Shown in pieces: positions 6,641-13,841 of a DNA stretch of 14,167 bases. The notes beneath the pieces were generated by a model, which saw only the letters and a list, made by a program, of their open reading frames with translations, ran no database searches and had not been told where the DNA came from. Source of the DNA: a bacterium (lineage in GTDB: Bacteria > CSSED10-310 > JAJRTK01); contig JAJRTK010000548.1 of the NCBI GenBank assembly GCA_024278345.1, positions 1 through 14,167 on the forward strand, written 5' to 3'. Made by a program: the position numbers and the translations under genes. Each line of letters begins with the position of its first letter. Position 1 is the first letter of the stretch.

Positions 6641-9433
6641 CTACGAAGTTTCCCGAAGCTCCACCCTCCGTACGGCAACTCCCAAGCGCCGGAGGTCTCC
6701 GCCGCCACTCAACTCGTCAGGCACCCACGTCTCGGAATCCAGTCGTACCGCAAGCCATTCTGTTCCGAGGATTTCTGGCAACTCCAGGATCATAGAATTC
6801 CAGTCCTCGGACAAAGACAAAGTTCTGTGGAACTTTTCTCCCACCGTGACTTCGATGCTCCGAATCTTCGGACCGGGAAAGAGCTCCAGAAGTAGGTGAG
6901 CCGGTCGCTTGGGATTCGGCAGTGAGGCTGTGGCACAACCACGGGTCCAACGTGCATGGAAGCAGCGCTTGCCCCCCGAATCATGAAGCCACTTCTCCGG
7001 AACATGCCACCCTCCGCCAAGCCGCGGCAATTCCTTCCCTCCCTGCCGCCTCCGCCCCAAGGCATTCGCAATCCGGTGGACCGCCATCTGAACCCGGGCT
7101 TTCCAGGAAATAAAAGGTCCGAAGCGGACGGTTTGCGGAAGAGGTGCCATACTCTGGCGCTCCAGAATCTCGAACGCCGAAGCACCCAAAGCCCGCCAAT
7201 CAAACCGTGCTCGGCAGAGCTCTCGCCCTTCGCGGCCCAGCTCCTGAAGGCGCCCGCGATCTTCCAGTAGCCCCGTAATCAGCTCTGGCCACCGGGAAAG
7301 GGGCTCCACGATTCCATGGACCCCACTGACGATCCCCAAACCACGGGCACCCACTTCCGTGCTCAACGTGGGAAGTCCCGACGCCATATAATCGAGCATC
7401 TTGAGATTTGTCCCGCCTCCGCTGGACATGGGGTTCAAAGCGAGATCCGAAGCCGCAAAGATCTGGTGCTTGAGCTCCTCCGACACCATGCCATGGAGGC
7501 GGAGATTCGGCGGCAAGGATGCCAAATCATCCTTGAGCTCGAAAAGGCGCCGGACATCGCCCAGAACCTCGAACGCCACTTCGGGCAAAGCCACGGCGAT
7601 GGACTGGAGGGAGCGCACCGCCTCCAGGTTGGGATAGTGCCACGAGCCAAGGAATAGAGCCACAGGGCGCTGGCTGTCCCACCCCAACTCCGCCTTGGCG
7701 TGGTGGAGAGTCTCGGGATCTCTGGGCAAACGGTTTTCGACCTCCACTCCATTGGGTACTACTGCCATGGGGCGGCGGCCCAATCGGTACCGATGGCGCA
7801 ACTCGGCCGCGTCCTCCTCGCTGGTGGCTAAAACCAAGCCGGACCTCCGGGCTGCCCGCCTCTCCACTTGGCGGACCGCAGCCACCAGGCGTCGGCCCAA
7901 CCGAGAACCCGCTAAATAGCGTTTGAGCCGTGCCTCCACGTTGTGGGCCTCATAAACCAGAAGCTGATGGGAACGGAGGCGGGGCAACATCCCAACCAGA
8001 TAGGGATGGGATAAGATCACGATGGAGGCGCTTCTGGCATAGATTCTAGCGACTCCGCGATACAACGGCGTCAAAACGCCGAACCAAGGCATGGTCACAT
8101 CCCGGATTGATTCGCCAACCACTTCCTCGGCCTTCACGATCTCGCGGCAGTGGTGGGGCGCAATGGGGACGCGGACCTCCCAAAACCCCGGGGCCAGCTC
8201 TTCCTTGTCGAAGGGCTCTCCGAATTCCGTGAAAGAAAGAACCACCACTCGGTACCGCCGGGCCAGCTCCTTGTACAGATGGAAAATCCGGCATTGGCCT
8301 CCCTGGCGTGGCGGCGAGATCCGGTAAGTGCTGAGAACCAGCACCAGCTTGCGACATCGCTGTTCCGAAGTCCATTCCTCGTCAAGGCAGAAATAGAACG
8401 AGCGATGCATCTTGTCCAGGCAGTTTTTCCACCGAATCGACTCCACTCGTTTCCGCGCTTTGCTCCCCATACTCCTGGCAAGCTCAGGCCGATTGGCCCA
8501 GAGGTCGATCTTCTCCCCCAGCCGTGCGGCATCCGGGGCCACGGAGAAGCCTGTCTCCCCATGGGTCACCAGCTCGTTAGGCCCCCCCGAGTCAAGGCAA
8601 GTCAAAACCGGCTTGCCACTCTTCATCGCCTCGACGGTGATGAGACCATAATCCTCCTTGTCCGGAACGTAACCTACGAAAAGGGCATCGGCGTAAACGC
8701 GGCGAAGCTCATCATCGGTCAGCCCCCCCAAGAAACGAACCCTGGAGTCCCCCGCAGCCAGTCTTTTCAATTCCGCTTCCTGGGGCCCGGTTCCGGCAAT
8801 CCGGAGCTCCAGATCCGCTTCCACGCGCCGCCACGCCTCGATGAGAAGGTCGATCCGCTTCGGTGGATCCAAACGGCTCACCGTAAAGCCGTACCGATAT
8901 CCTCCCGTTTCAAACCGATCGGGGCTCGGAGGATGAAGAATGGCGTCCAGGAGCACTCCTTCAGGAAAATAGCCCTTCCGCCGGGCTACCGTTAGACTGA
9001 TGCAAAAGTATGCAGCCACCCTGGACGGCGAAAGAGCCCAATCGTCTAGCCAGCGAACTGCCCACCGCATGACAGGACCAGCCATGGCCCAAGGCACTCG
9101 CTTCAGCCAGGCGCCACGCCCGAAAGGCCCGCAATAGGTGTCATAGAGGCCTCGCAACCTGTGCTGCATGTAGCAAACCTTCATCGGATGGCGCACCATC
9201 CAAGCTGGGTACTTCGTCACGATGACCATGTCGAAATGCTCGAGGTCCAGGCGAAAGAAACGCCAATAACTCCGGAGCGTCCGGAAGAAGCTCGATTCGT
9301 CTGACGGGACTTTCACGAGCTCGCACTGGTGGGAAGTATGCTCATTGATGGCCTGACAGAGGCCCCAGAGAAATTTTTCCACGCCTCCCACAACGAAGGG
9401 AACAGGACTCGGCCCTACGACGGCAATCTTCAT
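6641..9433 (-). CDS. Tri-domain protein: two GT4-type glycosyltransferases plus C-terminal beta-rich domain
   Basis: This 930-residue fusion holds, in order: a complete GT4 enzyme (about 1-348) with the VGGVEK loop, TVSRLDPPKR (184-193) and an EX7E motif, Glu260 to Glu268, in EDYGLITVE; a second GT-B enzyme (about 361-760) beginning LVLVLSTYRISPPRQGGQ, with VVPNGVEVE and NPMSSGGGTNLKMLDYMASG (667-686); and a domain at about 800-930 with RWTRGCATASLP and RRLGVAVRRVEL. That last part resembles beta-sandwich tails seen on glycosyltransferases and methyltransferases of surface polysaccharide loci. Two transferase sites on one chain suggest it adds two consecutive sugars or couples two steps. The start overlaps the upstream gene's stop by ATGA, so translation is probably coupled. 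No signal peptide or membrane segment is evident. Family calls for both transferases are firm; the tail assignment and sugar specificity are inference. Confidence 0.9.
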   Translation of the reverse strand: MKIAVVGPSPVPFVVGGVEKFLWGLCQAINEHTSHQCELVKVPSDESSFFRTLRSYWRFFRLDLEHFDMVIVTKYPAWMVRHPMKVCYMQHRLRGLYDTYCGPFGRGAWLKRVPWAMAGPVMRWAVRWLDDWALSPSRVAAYFCISLTVARRKGYFPEGVLLDAILHPPSPDRFETGGYRYGFTVSRLDPPKRIDLLIEAWRRVEADLELRIAGTGPQEAELKRLAAGDSRVRFLGGLTDDELRRVYADALFVGYVPDKEDYGLITVEAMKSGKPVLTCLDSGGPNELVTHGETGFSVAPDAARLGEKIDLWANRPELARSMGSKARKRVESIRWKNCLDKMHRSFYFCLDEEWTSEQRCRKLVLVLSTYRISPPRQGGQCRIFHLYKELARRYRVVVLSFTEFGEPFDKEELAPGFWEVRVPIAPHHCREIVKAEEVVGESIRDVTMPWFGVLTPLYRGVARIYARSASIVILSHPYLVGMLPRLRSHQLLVYEAHNVEARLKRYLAGSRLGRRLVAAVRQVERRAARRSGLVLATSEEDAAELRHRYRLGRRPMAVVPNGVEVENRLPRDPETLHHAKAELGWDSQRPVALFLGSWHYPNLEAVRSLQSIAVALPEVAFEVLGDVRRLFELKDDLASLPPNLRLHGMVSEELKHQIFAASDLALNPMSSGGGTNLKMLDYMASGLPTLSTEVGARGLGIVSGVHGIVEPLSRWPELITGLLEDRGRLQELGREGRELCRARFDWRALGASAFEILERQSMAPLPQTVRFGPFISWKARVQMAVHRIANALGRRRQGGKELPRLGGGWHVPEKWLHDSGGKRCFHARWTRGCATASLPNPKRPAHLLLELFPGPKIRSIEVTVGEKFHRTLSLSEDWNSMILELPEILGTEWLAVRLDSETWVPDELSGGGDLRRLGVAVRRVELRETS

Positions 9434-10488
9434 GGGATCCCCTCGGATTCAGAAGTGAGGCGATCTACTACGTAGTCCCAGTTCAGTGGCACCACTCGCT
9501 TCCGCCCCTCCCGCCCGAGCTCTTGAGAGAGCGCCCTATCGCCCGCCAGCCGTTCGATGAGGCGTGCAATCTCCTCCTCACACGGCTCTTGGGCCACCAA
9601 CCCACCACACCCCTCTTCCACAAACTCCAAGACACCGCCAGAATCGCTGCTCGTGACGATAGGCCTCTCCGACAGCAGAGCTTCCACCGTGACGAAACCG
9701 TAATCCTCGTCAATGGGCGCGAAATAGACCATCCCTGCCTGGCTGTACAGATCCAGCAACCGCTCGTCTTCCACGAACCCCAAGAACTCCACCCTGTGGG
9801 CAACGCCACACTTCTCCGCCAATCGTTCCAGCGACTCCCGCTGCGGCCCCTGCCCCACGATCACCGCGCGGATCTCCCCTCGAACTTGAGCCATTGCCCG
9901 AATCAACAAGGCCACCCGCTTGTTCAGCTCCAGCCTACCCACCGAGAGCACGTAGTTCCCGAATTTCTCTGATCGGTACCGCTCCGAGTTCTTGGGCGGA
10001 GGGTAGAGAACCGTGCCATGGACTCCATTGTACCGCTGCAAGCGGCCCGCCACGTTCCGGGAGATCGTGTAGATTTTTTTCGCCTCCGAAAAGGCCGAGT
10101 TGTCCATCTCGAAGACCATCTGCCGGACACTCTGATCCAGATGACCCTCCCCAAACGACGAAAAACTGGTACCGTAGAAGTCGTAAACTTCCCGGTGCTG
10201 ATGAAACAGCCACAGCACCTTGCTGGGATGCTTGACCATGTAGGAGGGAAACTTCGTACAAATCACGCGGTCCACGGAGTGAAAATAAGAACCGGTCACA
10301 TCCATCAACCTCCAGGCAAGTGCATCCCTCAGAATCTGCTCCTTGGGAAACCACTTGAAGGGAAGCGTGACCCGCTCCACTTCGAAACCGCGCCACCGGA
10401 GCTTTTCCTCCAGCAAATCCACCAGGATTTCAGCTCCACCGTGAACAAAGGGCGTCAGTACACTGCATAGACAGAGACGTTTGATCAT
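9430..10488 (-). CDS. GT4-family glycosyltransferase, paralogue of the neighbouring N-terminal GT4 domain
   Basis: This is a 352-residue cytoplasmic glycosyltransferase. It shows the N-terminal FVHGGAEILV loop (14-23), LYPPPKN before the donor domain, LSVGRLELNKRVALLIRA (181-198), VIVGQGPQRESLERLA, and a perfect EX7E motif in EDYGFVTVE (Glu261, Glu269), followed by SDSGGVLEFV. It resembles the first domain of the 930-residue protein along its length, for instance TKFPSYMVKHPSKV here against TKYPAWMVRHPMKV there, pointing to duplication. The ATG at 10488 is chosen: it overlaps the upstream stop as TGATG, while the alternative start at 10500 is a TTG inside the preceding gene. It overlaps the next gene by 4 nt. 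Sugar specificity cannot be read from sequence. Confidence 0.92.
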   Translation of the reverse strand: MIKRLCLCSVLTPFVHGGAEILVDLLEEKLRWRGFEVERVTLPFKWFPKEQILRDALAWRLMDVTGSYFHSVDRVICTKFPSYMVKHPSKVLWLFHQHREVYDFYGTSFSSFGEGHLDQSVRQMVFEMDNSAFSEAKKIYTISRNVAGRLQRYNGVHGTVLYPPPKNSERYRSEKFGNYVLSVGRLELNKRVALLIRAMAQVRGEIRAVIVGQGPQRESLERLAEKCGVAHRVEFLGFVEDERLLDLYSQAGMVYFAPIDEDYGFVTVEALLSERPIVTSSDSGGVLEFVEEGCGGLVAQEPCEEEIARLIERLAGDRALSQELGREGRKRVVPLNWDYVVDRLTSESEGIP

Positions 10489-11156
10489 CAGAAATTGCAA
10501 CCATGTTCCGGCGGGTCGTCACTTTCTAAGCGACTCCGAAGGCTCAGGAGCTTCCGGTCAAGGTCATCGACCAATAGATCCAGCTTTTCATTCAAAGCGC
10601 CATCGGCCTCGTGCAACCGCTGGAGCAACAGAGCCAGGTTCTGACTCAAATTGGAAAGATGCGCCTTATAAAGCCGCTGCTTGGAGGCCACCTCATTGAC
10701 AAGCTGCGACTGGACGTTGAGATACTGTACCGCCAGGGCATTGAAGCGGCTCTGCCGGGCAAGCTGCGGCCCAATGATCATGCGGAAAAGAGGCCACAGC
10801 AGTTTTCTCGCGAACATCTTCGTCCGTCGCAACCGTGTGTTCGCCGGGAACGCGATCACCTCGTCCAAGGCAAAGTTCCGGTTGATCTGTTCGCCCTGCT
10901 CCTGGATCAAGGCAAAGAGCCGCCGCTCTTCGAGGAGCTCACCTTCGACGTCGGCATGCGCCAAGAAATGCTCGATCTCGTGGCGCAAAGCTCGGAGCAT
11001 GGGATCATCCCTGAGCTTGATCACACCCTGTACATCTTTTCCGGAAGGTCCCGTGGCATCGATCATCATTCCCCGCCTTTGCTCACCCTCAGCATGGACC
11101 CTGGCAACATTTCGTTGGAACCTCCTCGTGCGATGACCGAGGCACTCACTCTCCAT
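10488..11156 (-). CDS. Coiled-coil protein of surface-polysaccharide locus, no catalytic domain
   Basis: This is a 222-residue protein of unknown function. The middle, FARKLLWPLFRMIIGPQLAR (115-134) followed by QSRFNALAVQYLN, matches a pattern I know from methyltransferases and glycosyltransferases in exopolysaccharide loci: a basic amphipathic helix, then RQxxFNA, then a long coiled coil. The stretch 140-211 is rich in Leu and charged residues with heptad-like spacing (NLALLLQRLH, KLDLLVDDLDRKLLSLRSRL). In the known fusions a methyltransferase follows; here the chain stops soon after. It probably binds membrane or partner proteins rather than acting as an enzyme. The start is uncertain: ATG 11156 overlaps wzt by 11 nt, whereas ATG 11069, also in frame, gives 193 residues; neither has a strong ribosome site. 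The large plus-strand frame antisense to it is rejected because this one sits tightly in the operon, overlapping both neighbours. Confidence 0.72.
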   Translation of the reverse strand: MESECLGHRTRRFQRNVARVHAEGEQRRGMMIDATGPSGKDVQGVIKLRDDPMLRALRHEIEHFLAHADVEGELLEERRLFALIQEQGEQINRNFALDEVIAFPANTRLRRTKMFARKLLWPLFRMIIGPQLARQSRFNALAVQYLNVQSQLVNEVASKQRLYKAHLSNLSQNLALLLQRLHEADGALNEKLDLLVDDLDRKLLSLRSRLESDDPPEHGCNF

Positions 11157-12447
11157 GCGCTTCCCGAGGCTCCAAGATGGTTTTTCCCTCCTGCTCAGTC
11201 TCCAAAACCCACTGATGGACCGGTCGATAGATCCCAATATCCTTGATCGTGGAGCGTACCGCGAATCGGTACGAGCGGTGGTGGTAATCATAAGGCGTTC
11301 CATCCTCCTTGTGGACCGCCACATCCAGGTAATAGGAACCCTCCACCAGGTCCAGCCGCTCCAGGGGAACTGACAAACGGCCTTCTCCCTCCAACGCCTT
11401 GATCTCAAGGCGCTCCAGGTGAGTGTTGGTGCCGTAGCACAAAACTCCATCGCTCCGATAGATGGCGATCCCGAAGACCGGCTCCTCGATCCACTCCTTC
11501 GCCCGGAAGCTCATCCCTACGGTCATGGGCTCACCGGTCTGGAAAATGTGGCGCTCCCGCCCATCACCGCCCACCATCTGAACATTCCCAATCTCCACCT
11601 GCCGAGAGCCCCAGCGCTTGGCATCATCGCTGATTTCCTCAATGGCATCCTTCTCCGTGAGGGCCGCGTAGAGCTCTTCCTCTTCCTTGGCAATGTACTG
11701 CAAATAGGCATCGATGACCCGGCGAGGAGCCCCTTCAGCCGCAATCCGCCCCTTCTCGATCCAGATGACTCTGTCGCAAAACTTCTCAATCTGCCCAAGA
11801 TTATGAGAAACAAGAACAATCGACTTTCCGGTCTTCTTGAACTCCGCCATCTTGTCGATGCACTTGTGGGCAAACTTCTCGTCACCCACAGACAGAATCT
11901 CATCGATGAGAAGCACATCCGGATCGACGTGGATGGCGATGGAGAAACCCAACCGAACGTACATGCCCGAGGAGTAAGTCCGAACCGGGGCATCAATGAA
12001 ATCCTCCAACCCCGCGAAAGAGACAATCTCGTCGAACTTCAGCCGGAGAGCATCCCGGCTGAGCCCCAAGATAATCCCGTTAATGAAAATGTTCTCCCGG
12101 CCACTGATCTCAGGGTGAAAACCAGCCCCGAGCTCGATGAGAGCCGACAGCTTCCCCTTCACCGTCACCTGCCCTGTGGTGGGCTTCATAATACCAGAAA
12201 GCAACTTGAGAAGAGTCGATTTCCCTGAACCGTTCCGACCGATGATTCCCACGGTCTCCCCATGGCCAACCACCAAGTTGATCTCCTGGAGAGCATAAAA
12301 ATACTGGTCCCCGGGCGCCCTTTCTTTCCCCCTGCCCATAGCCGATCCCAGGAGCCGAAGAAAACCCGATTTCAAGGTCAAAATGCCCCTGTCGCGGTGC
12401 TTCCTAAACCGCTTCGACAAACCGACAATGGATACGGCAATCGCCAT
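11146..12447 (-). CDS. wzt: Polysaccharide ABC exporter ATPase with C-terminal glycan-recognition domain (Wzt type)
   Basis: Wzt powers export of a finished O-antigen-like or capsular glycan through its membrane partner. The 433-residue chain has a nucleotide-binding domain (about 1-250) with an intact Walker A GRNGSGKST (70-78), the signature YSSGMYVRLGFS (158-169) typical of the polysaccharide/teichoic-acid branch in place of LSGGQ, Walker B LLIDE with Asp182 and Glu183, and His215. After an acidic linker (254-275) comes a Wzt_C-type beta-sandwich (about 279-415): RWGSRQVEIGNV, FQTGEPMTV, YRSDGVLCYGTN, LVEGSYYLDVAV. In studied homologues this domain recognises the non-reducing end of the glycan. 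The ATG at 12447 is used (TGATG overlap with wzm, GGAG 8 nt upstream); a GTG at 12450 is the alternative. All catalytic residues are present, in contrast to the ABC ATPase at the left of the window. Confidence 0.94.
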   Translation of the reverse strand: MAIAVSIVGLSKRFRKHRDRGILTLKSGFLRLLGSAMGRGKERAPGDQYFYALQEINLVVGHGETVGIIGRNGSGKSTLLKLLSGIMKPTTGQVTVKGKLSALIELGAGFHPEISGRENIFINGIILGLSRDALRLKFDEIVSFAGLEDFIDAPVRTYSSGMYVRLGFSIAIHVDPDVLLIDEILSVGDEKFAHKCIDKMAEFKKTGKSIVLVSHNLGQIEKFCDRVIWIEKGRIAAEGAPRRVIDAYLQYIAKEEEELYAALTEKDAIEEISDDAKRWGSRQVEIGNVQMVGGDGRERHIFQTGEPMTVGMSFRAKEWIEEPVFGIAIYRSDGVLCYGTNTHLERLEIKALEGEGRLSVPLERLDLVEGSYYLDVAVHKEDGTPYDYHHRSYRFAVRSTIKDIGIYRPVHQWVLETEQEGKTILEPREAHGE

Positions 12448-13238
12448 CACACCAGCTCCACGAACTCATCTTTATAGCGGAGAAACATCCAGTAACTACC
12501 CAGACAGAGCGCCACGCTAAGGAACAGTAAAACGACAAGCCCCAGAGCAAACCCGGCATACCCGGCATGAAGGGTATGGTAATAGAACATCTCCTGATAG
12601 CCGCGGGTAAGGTAAGCCATGGGGTTGAGCTTGAGAGTCCATTGAAACGCGGCGGGAACGTGCTCCGATTCGTAGACGATAGGCGACAAAAAGAACCACA
12701 GGGTCAGAAGATTGGCAACAATATGCTGTGTGTCGCGATAAAACACATTCATCGTTGCAAGAAACAACACAAAGCCCACGGTGAGCAAGAGCTGGATCAA
12801 GAGCAACACCGGCAAAAAGACGACCAACCAGGAGGGAACAATTTTGTAGATCCCAAGAAAGAGAGCCAGGATAGGTAATCCTAGCAAGAAATGAACCAAG
12901 TTCGCCAAGACTGGGACCAGCGGCAAAACCTCGGCCGGGAAAAGGGCCTTGCTCACAAGATTCGAGCCCCCCACAATGGAGAGAGTCCCCTCCATCAGCG
13001 AACTCTGGAACCAAATCCAAGGCAGAAGGCCACTGCAAAGAAAAGCGGCGTACTTGTCCGTGCCTGTGCGCAAATAAAAAGAAAAAACCAGCGCGTAGAC
13101 CAGCATCAAGCAAAGGGGATTGAGAAAGGACCAGAGGAACCCCAGCACCGAGCCTCGATATCGCGCTTTGAGGTCCCGAGCCACCAGAACGCGGATGAGC
13201 ATGCCGTGGCGTTTGAGTTTGAGTATATCGCGAATCAT
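12447..13238 (-). CDS. wzm: Polysaccharide ABC exporter permease (ABC-2 type, Wzm)
   Basis: Wzm forms the inner-membrane channel for the glycan and pairs with the Wzt encoded immediately after it. The 263-residue protein begins with a cytosolic amphipathic segment and the family block RDLKARYRGSVLGFLWSFLN (21-40). It has about six hydrophobic segments (roughly 40-56, 67-80, 107-130, 137-160, 172-188, 226-250). Other family marks are KALFPAEVLPLVPVLANLVH, MNVFYRDTQHIVANLLTLWF and LNPMAYLTRGYQ. It is the first gene of the operon: the start of wzt overlaps its stop by one base. The ATG at 13238 is chosen although no clear Shine-Dalgarno precedes it; a TTG at 13247 is the alternative and is no better. 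A promoter at 13300-13328 would give a 5' leader of about 55 nt that contains a strong hairpin. Confidence 0.94.
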   Translation of the reverse strand: MIRDILKLKRHGMLIRVLVARDLKARYRGSVLGFLWSFLNPLCLMLVYALVFSFYLRTGTDKYAAFLCSGLLPWIWFQSSLMEGTLSIVGGSNLVSKALFPAEVLPLVPVLANLVHFLLGLPILALFLGIYKIVPSWLVVFLPVLLLIQLLLTVGFVLFLATMNVFYRDTQHIVANLLTLWFFLSPIVYESEHVPAAFQWTLKLNPMAYLTRGYQEMFYYHTLHAGYAGFALGLVVLLFLSVALCLGSYWMFLRYKDEFVELV

Positions 13239-13268
13239 CGCCGTCAATCGCCGTTTGTGAAGAGAAAA

Positions 13269-13288
13269 GGGCCTCTAGTCTGAGGCCC
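13269..13288 (-). terminator. Stem-loop plus T-rich tract in the wzm leader (candidate attenuator)
   Basis: GGGCCTC and GAGGCCC form a perfect 7-bp stem around a 6-nt loop. Read on the minus strand, the stem is followed directly by TTTTCTCTTC, the form of an intrinsic terminator; on the plus strand no T tract follows. No minus-strand gene ends here, since the neighbour upstream is merR on the other strand. The element therefore lies between the predicted wzm promoter and wzm, beginning about 5 nt into the transcript. It may attenuate transcription or stabilise the 5' end of the mRNA. Confidence 0.55.
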
Positions 13289-13299
13289 CGCAAAACGCA

Positions 13300-13328
13300 T
13301 TTCTAGCCCAAGGGCAAGGCAAAGTCAA
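13300..13328 (-). promoter_or_regulatory. Predicted sigma70-type promoter of the polysaccharide export operon
   Basis: On the minus strand TTGACT (13328-13323) and TAGAAA (13305-13300) are separated by exactly 17 bp. They match the -35 and -10 consensus at five and four of six positions. A start near 13293 is expected, giving about 55 nt of leader before wzm. This is the best promoter match found in the window. Confidence 0.6.
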
Positions 13329-13377
13329 TTCTCGAAGATGCGGGGAAGCAACATACCCAGAAATCCGTTCAACCCAC

Positions 13378-13409
13378 TTGACCCGGTACCTAGGTACAGG
13401 AATCATCAT
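13378..13409 (+). promoter_or_regulatory. MerR-type promoter and operator of merR
   Basis: The -35 box TTGACC (13378-13383) and a weak -10 box CATCAT (13404-13409) are separated by 20 bp, longer than the usual 17, as in promoters activated by MerR proteins through DNA twisting. The spacer holds the dyad CC-G-GTACCTAGGTAC-A-GG (13383-13400), whose core GTAC-N4-GTAC is a perfect 12-bp palindrome. The known Tn501 mer operator has the same GTAC-N4-GTAC core. This would make merR autoregulated, with the downstream cysteine protein under the same control. Confidence 0.65.
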
Positions 13410-13415
13410 GGTGGA

Positions 13416-13421
13416 AGGAGG
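13416..13421 (+). promoter_or_regulatory. Ribosome binding site of merR
   Basis: AGGAGG lies 6 nt before the ATG at 13428. It fixes the start there, although the frame is open back to an ATG at 13338 that lies upstream of the predicted promoter. Confidence 0.8.
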
Positions 13422-13427
13422 AGCCTC

Positions 13428-13841
13428 ATGGACCGTTTGAAAGTCGGCGAACTCGCAAAACTTGCCAACGTCAACATCCAGACCCTTCGCTACTACGAGC
13501 GAAGGGGGCTTCTCCCGGAGCCCCCGAGAACCGCCTCGAACTACCGCCTCTACCCTAGGGAAGCGGTGCTCCGGGTCCAATTCATCAAGCGAGCCCAAGA
13601 ATTGGGATTCACTTTGCGGGAAATCGGCGATCTCTTGGATTTGCAGGCCAAACCCGGTGCCCGATGCCAAGATGTTTACTCCCGGGCCGAGGAGAAGATC
13701 CGCGACATCGATGAGAAGATCGAGACCCTTTTCCGGATTCGCCAGGCCCTGTCGAAACTGATGACGGAATGCATGGGCCAGTCGCCCATCACCGACTGCC
13801 CCATACTAGAGGCCCTGAACCCCGAAAGGACCAGAGCATGA
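13428..13841 (+). CDS. merR: MerR-family transcriptional regulator with mercury-type cysteines
   Basis: This is a 137-residue dimeric, metal-responsive regulator. Residues 3-70 form the winged-helix DNA-binding domain, with VGELAKLANVNIQTLRYYER (6-25), then GLLPEPPRTASNYRLY and the wing. A dimerisation coiled coil follows (about 81-115). Cys80, Cys115 and Cys124 are spaced 35 and 9 residues apart, exactly as Cys82, Cys117 and Cys126 that bind Hg(II) in Tn501 MerR. The ending DCPILEAL also resembles the mercury regulator (SCPLIASL). This supports sensing of Hg(II) or a related thiophilic ion rather than Cu(I) or redox. The gene is preceded by a long-spacer promoter with a mer-like operator and overlaps the next gene by ATGA. 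No merT, merP or merA is visible inside the window, so mercury specificity is inferred. Confidence 0.88.
   Translation: MDRLKVGELAKLANVNIQTLRYYERRGLLPEPPRTASNYRLYPREAVLRVQFIKRAQELGFTLREIGDLLDLQAKPGARCQDVYSRAEEKIRDIDEKIETLFRIRQALSKLMTECMGQSPITDCPILEALNPERTRA

Noticed and set aside
8150-8995. Plus-strand 281-codon open frame
   Set aside because: It is antisense to the 930-residue double glycosyltransferase, whose motifs (EX7E and others) are unmistakable; the plus-strand product has no recognisable features.
10611-11246. Plus-strand 211-codon open frame
   Set aside because: It is antisense to the coiled-coil gene. The minus-strand reading fits tight operon overlaps on both sides and a known motif pattern, so the plus-strand frame is treated as a shadow.
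11419-12228. Plus-strand 269-codon open frame
   Set aside because: It is antisense to wzt, which has complete Walker and signature motifs.
12517-13293. Minus-strand 258-codon frame
   Set aside because: It is out of frame with wzm; the wzm frame gives a coherent six-segment membrane protein and this one does not.
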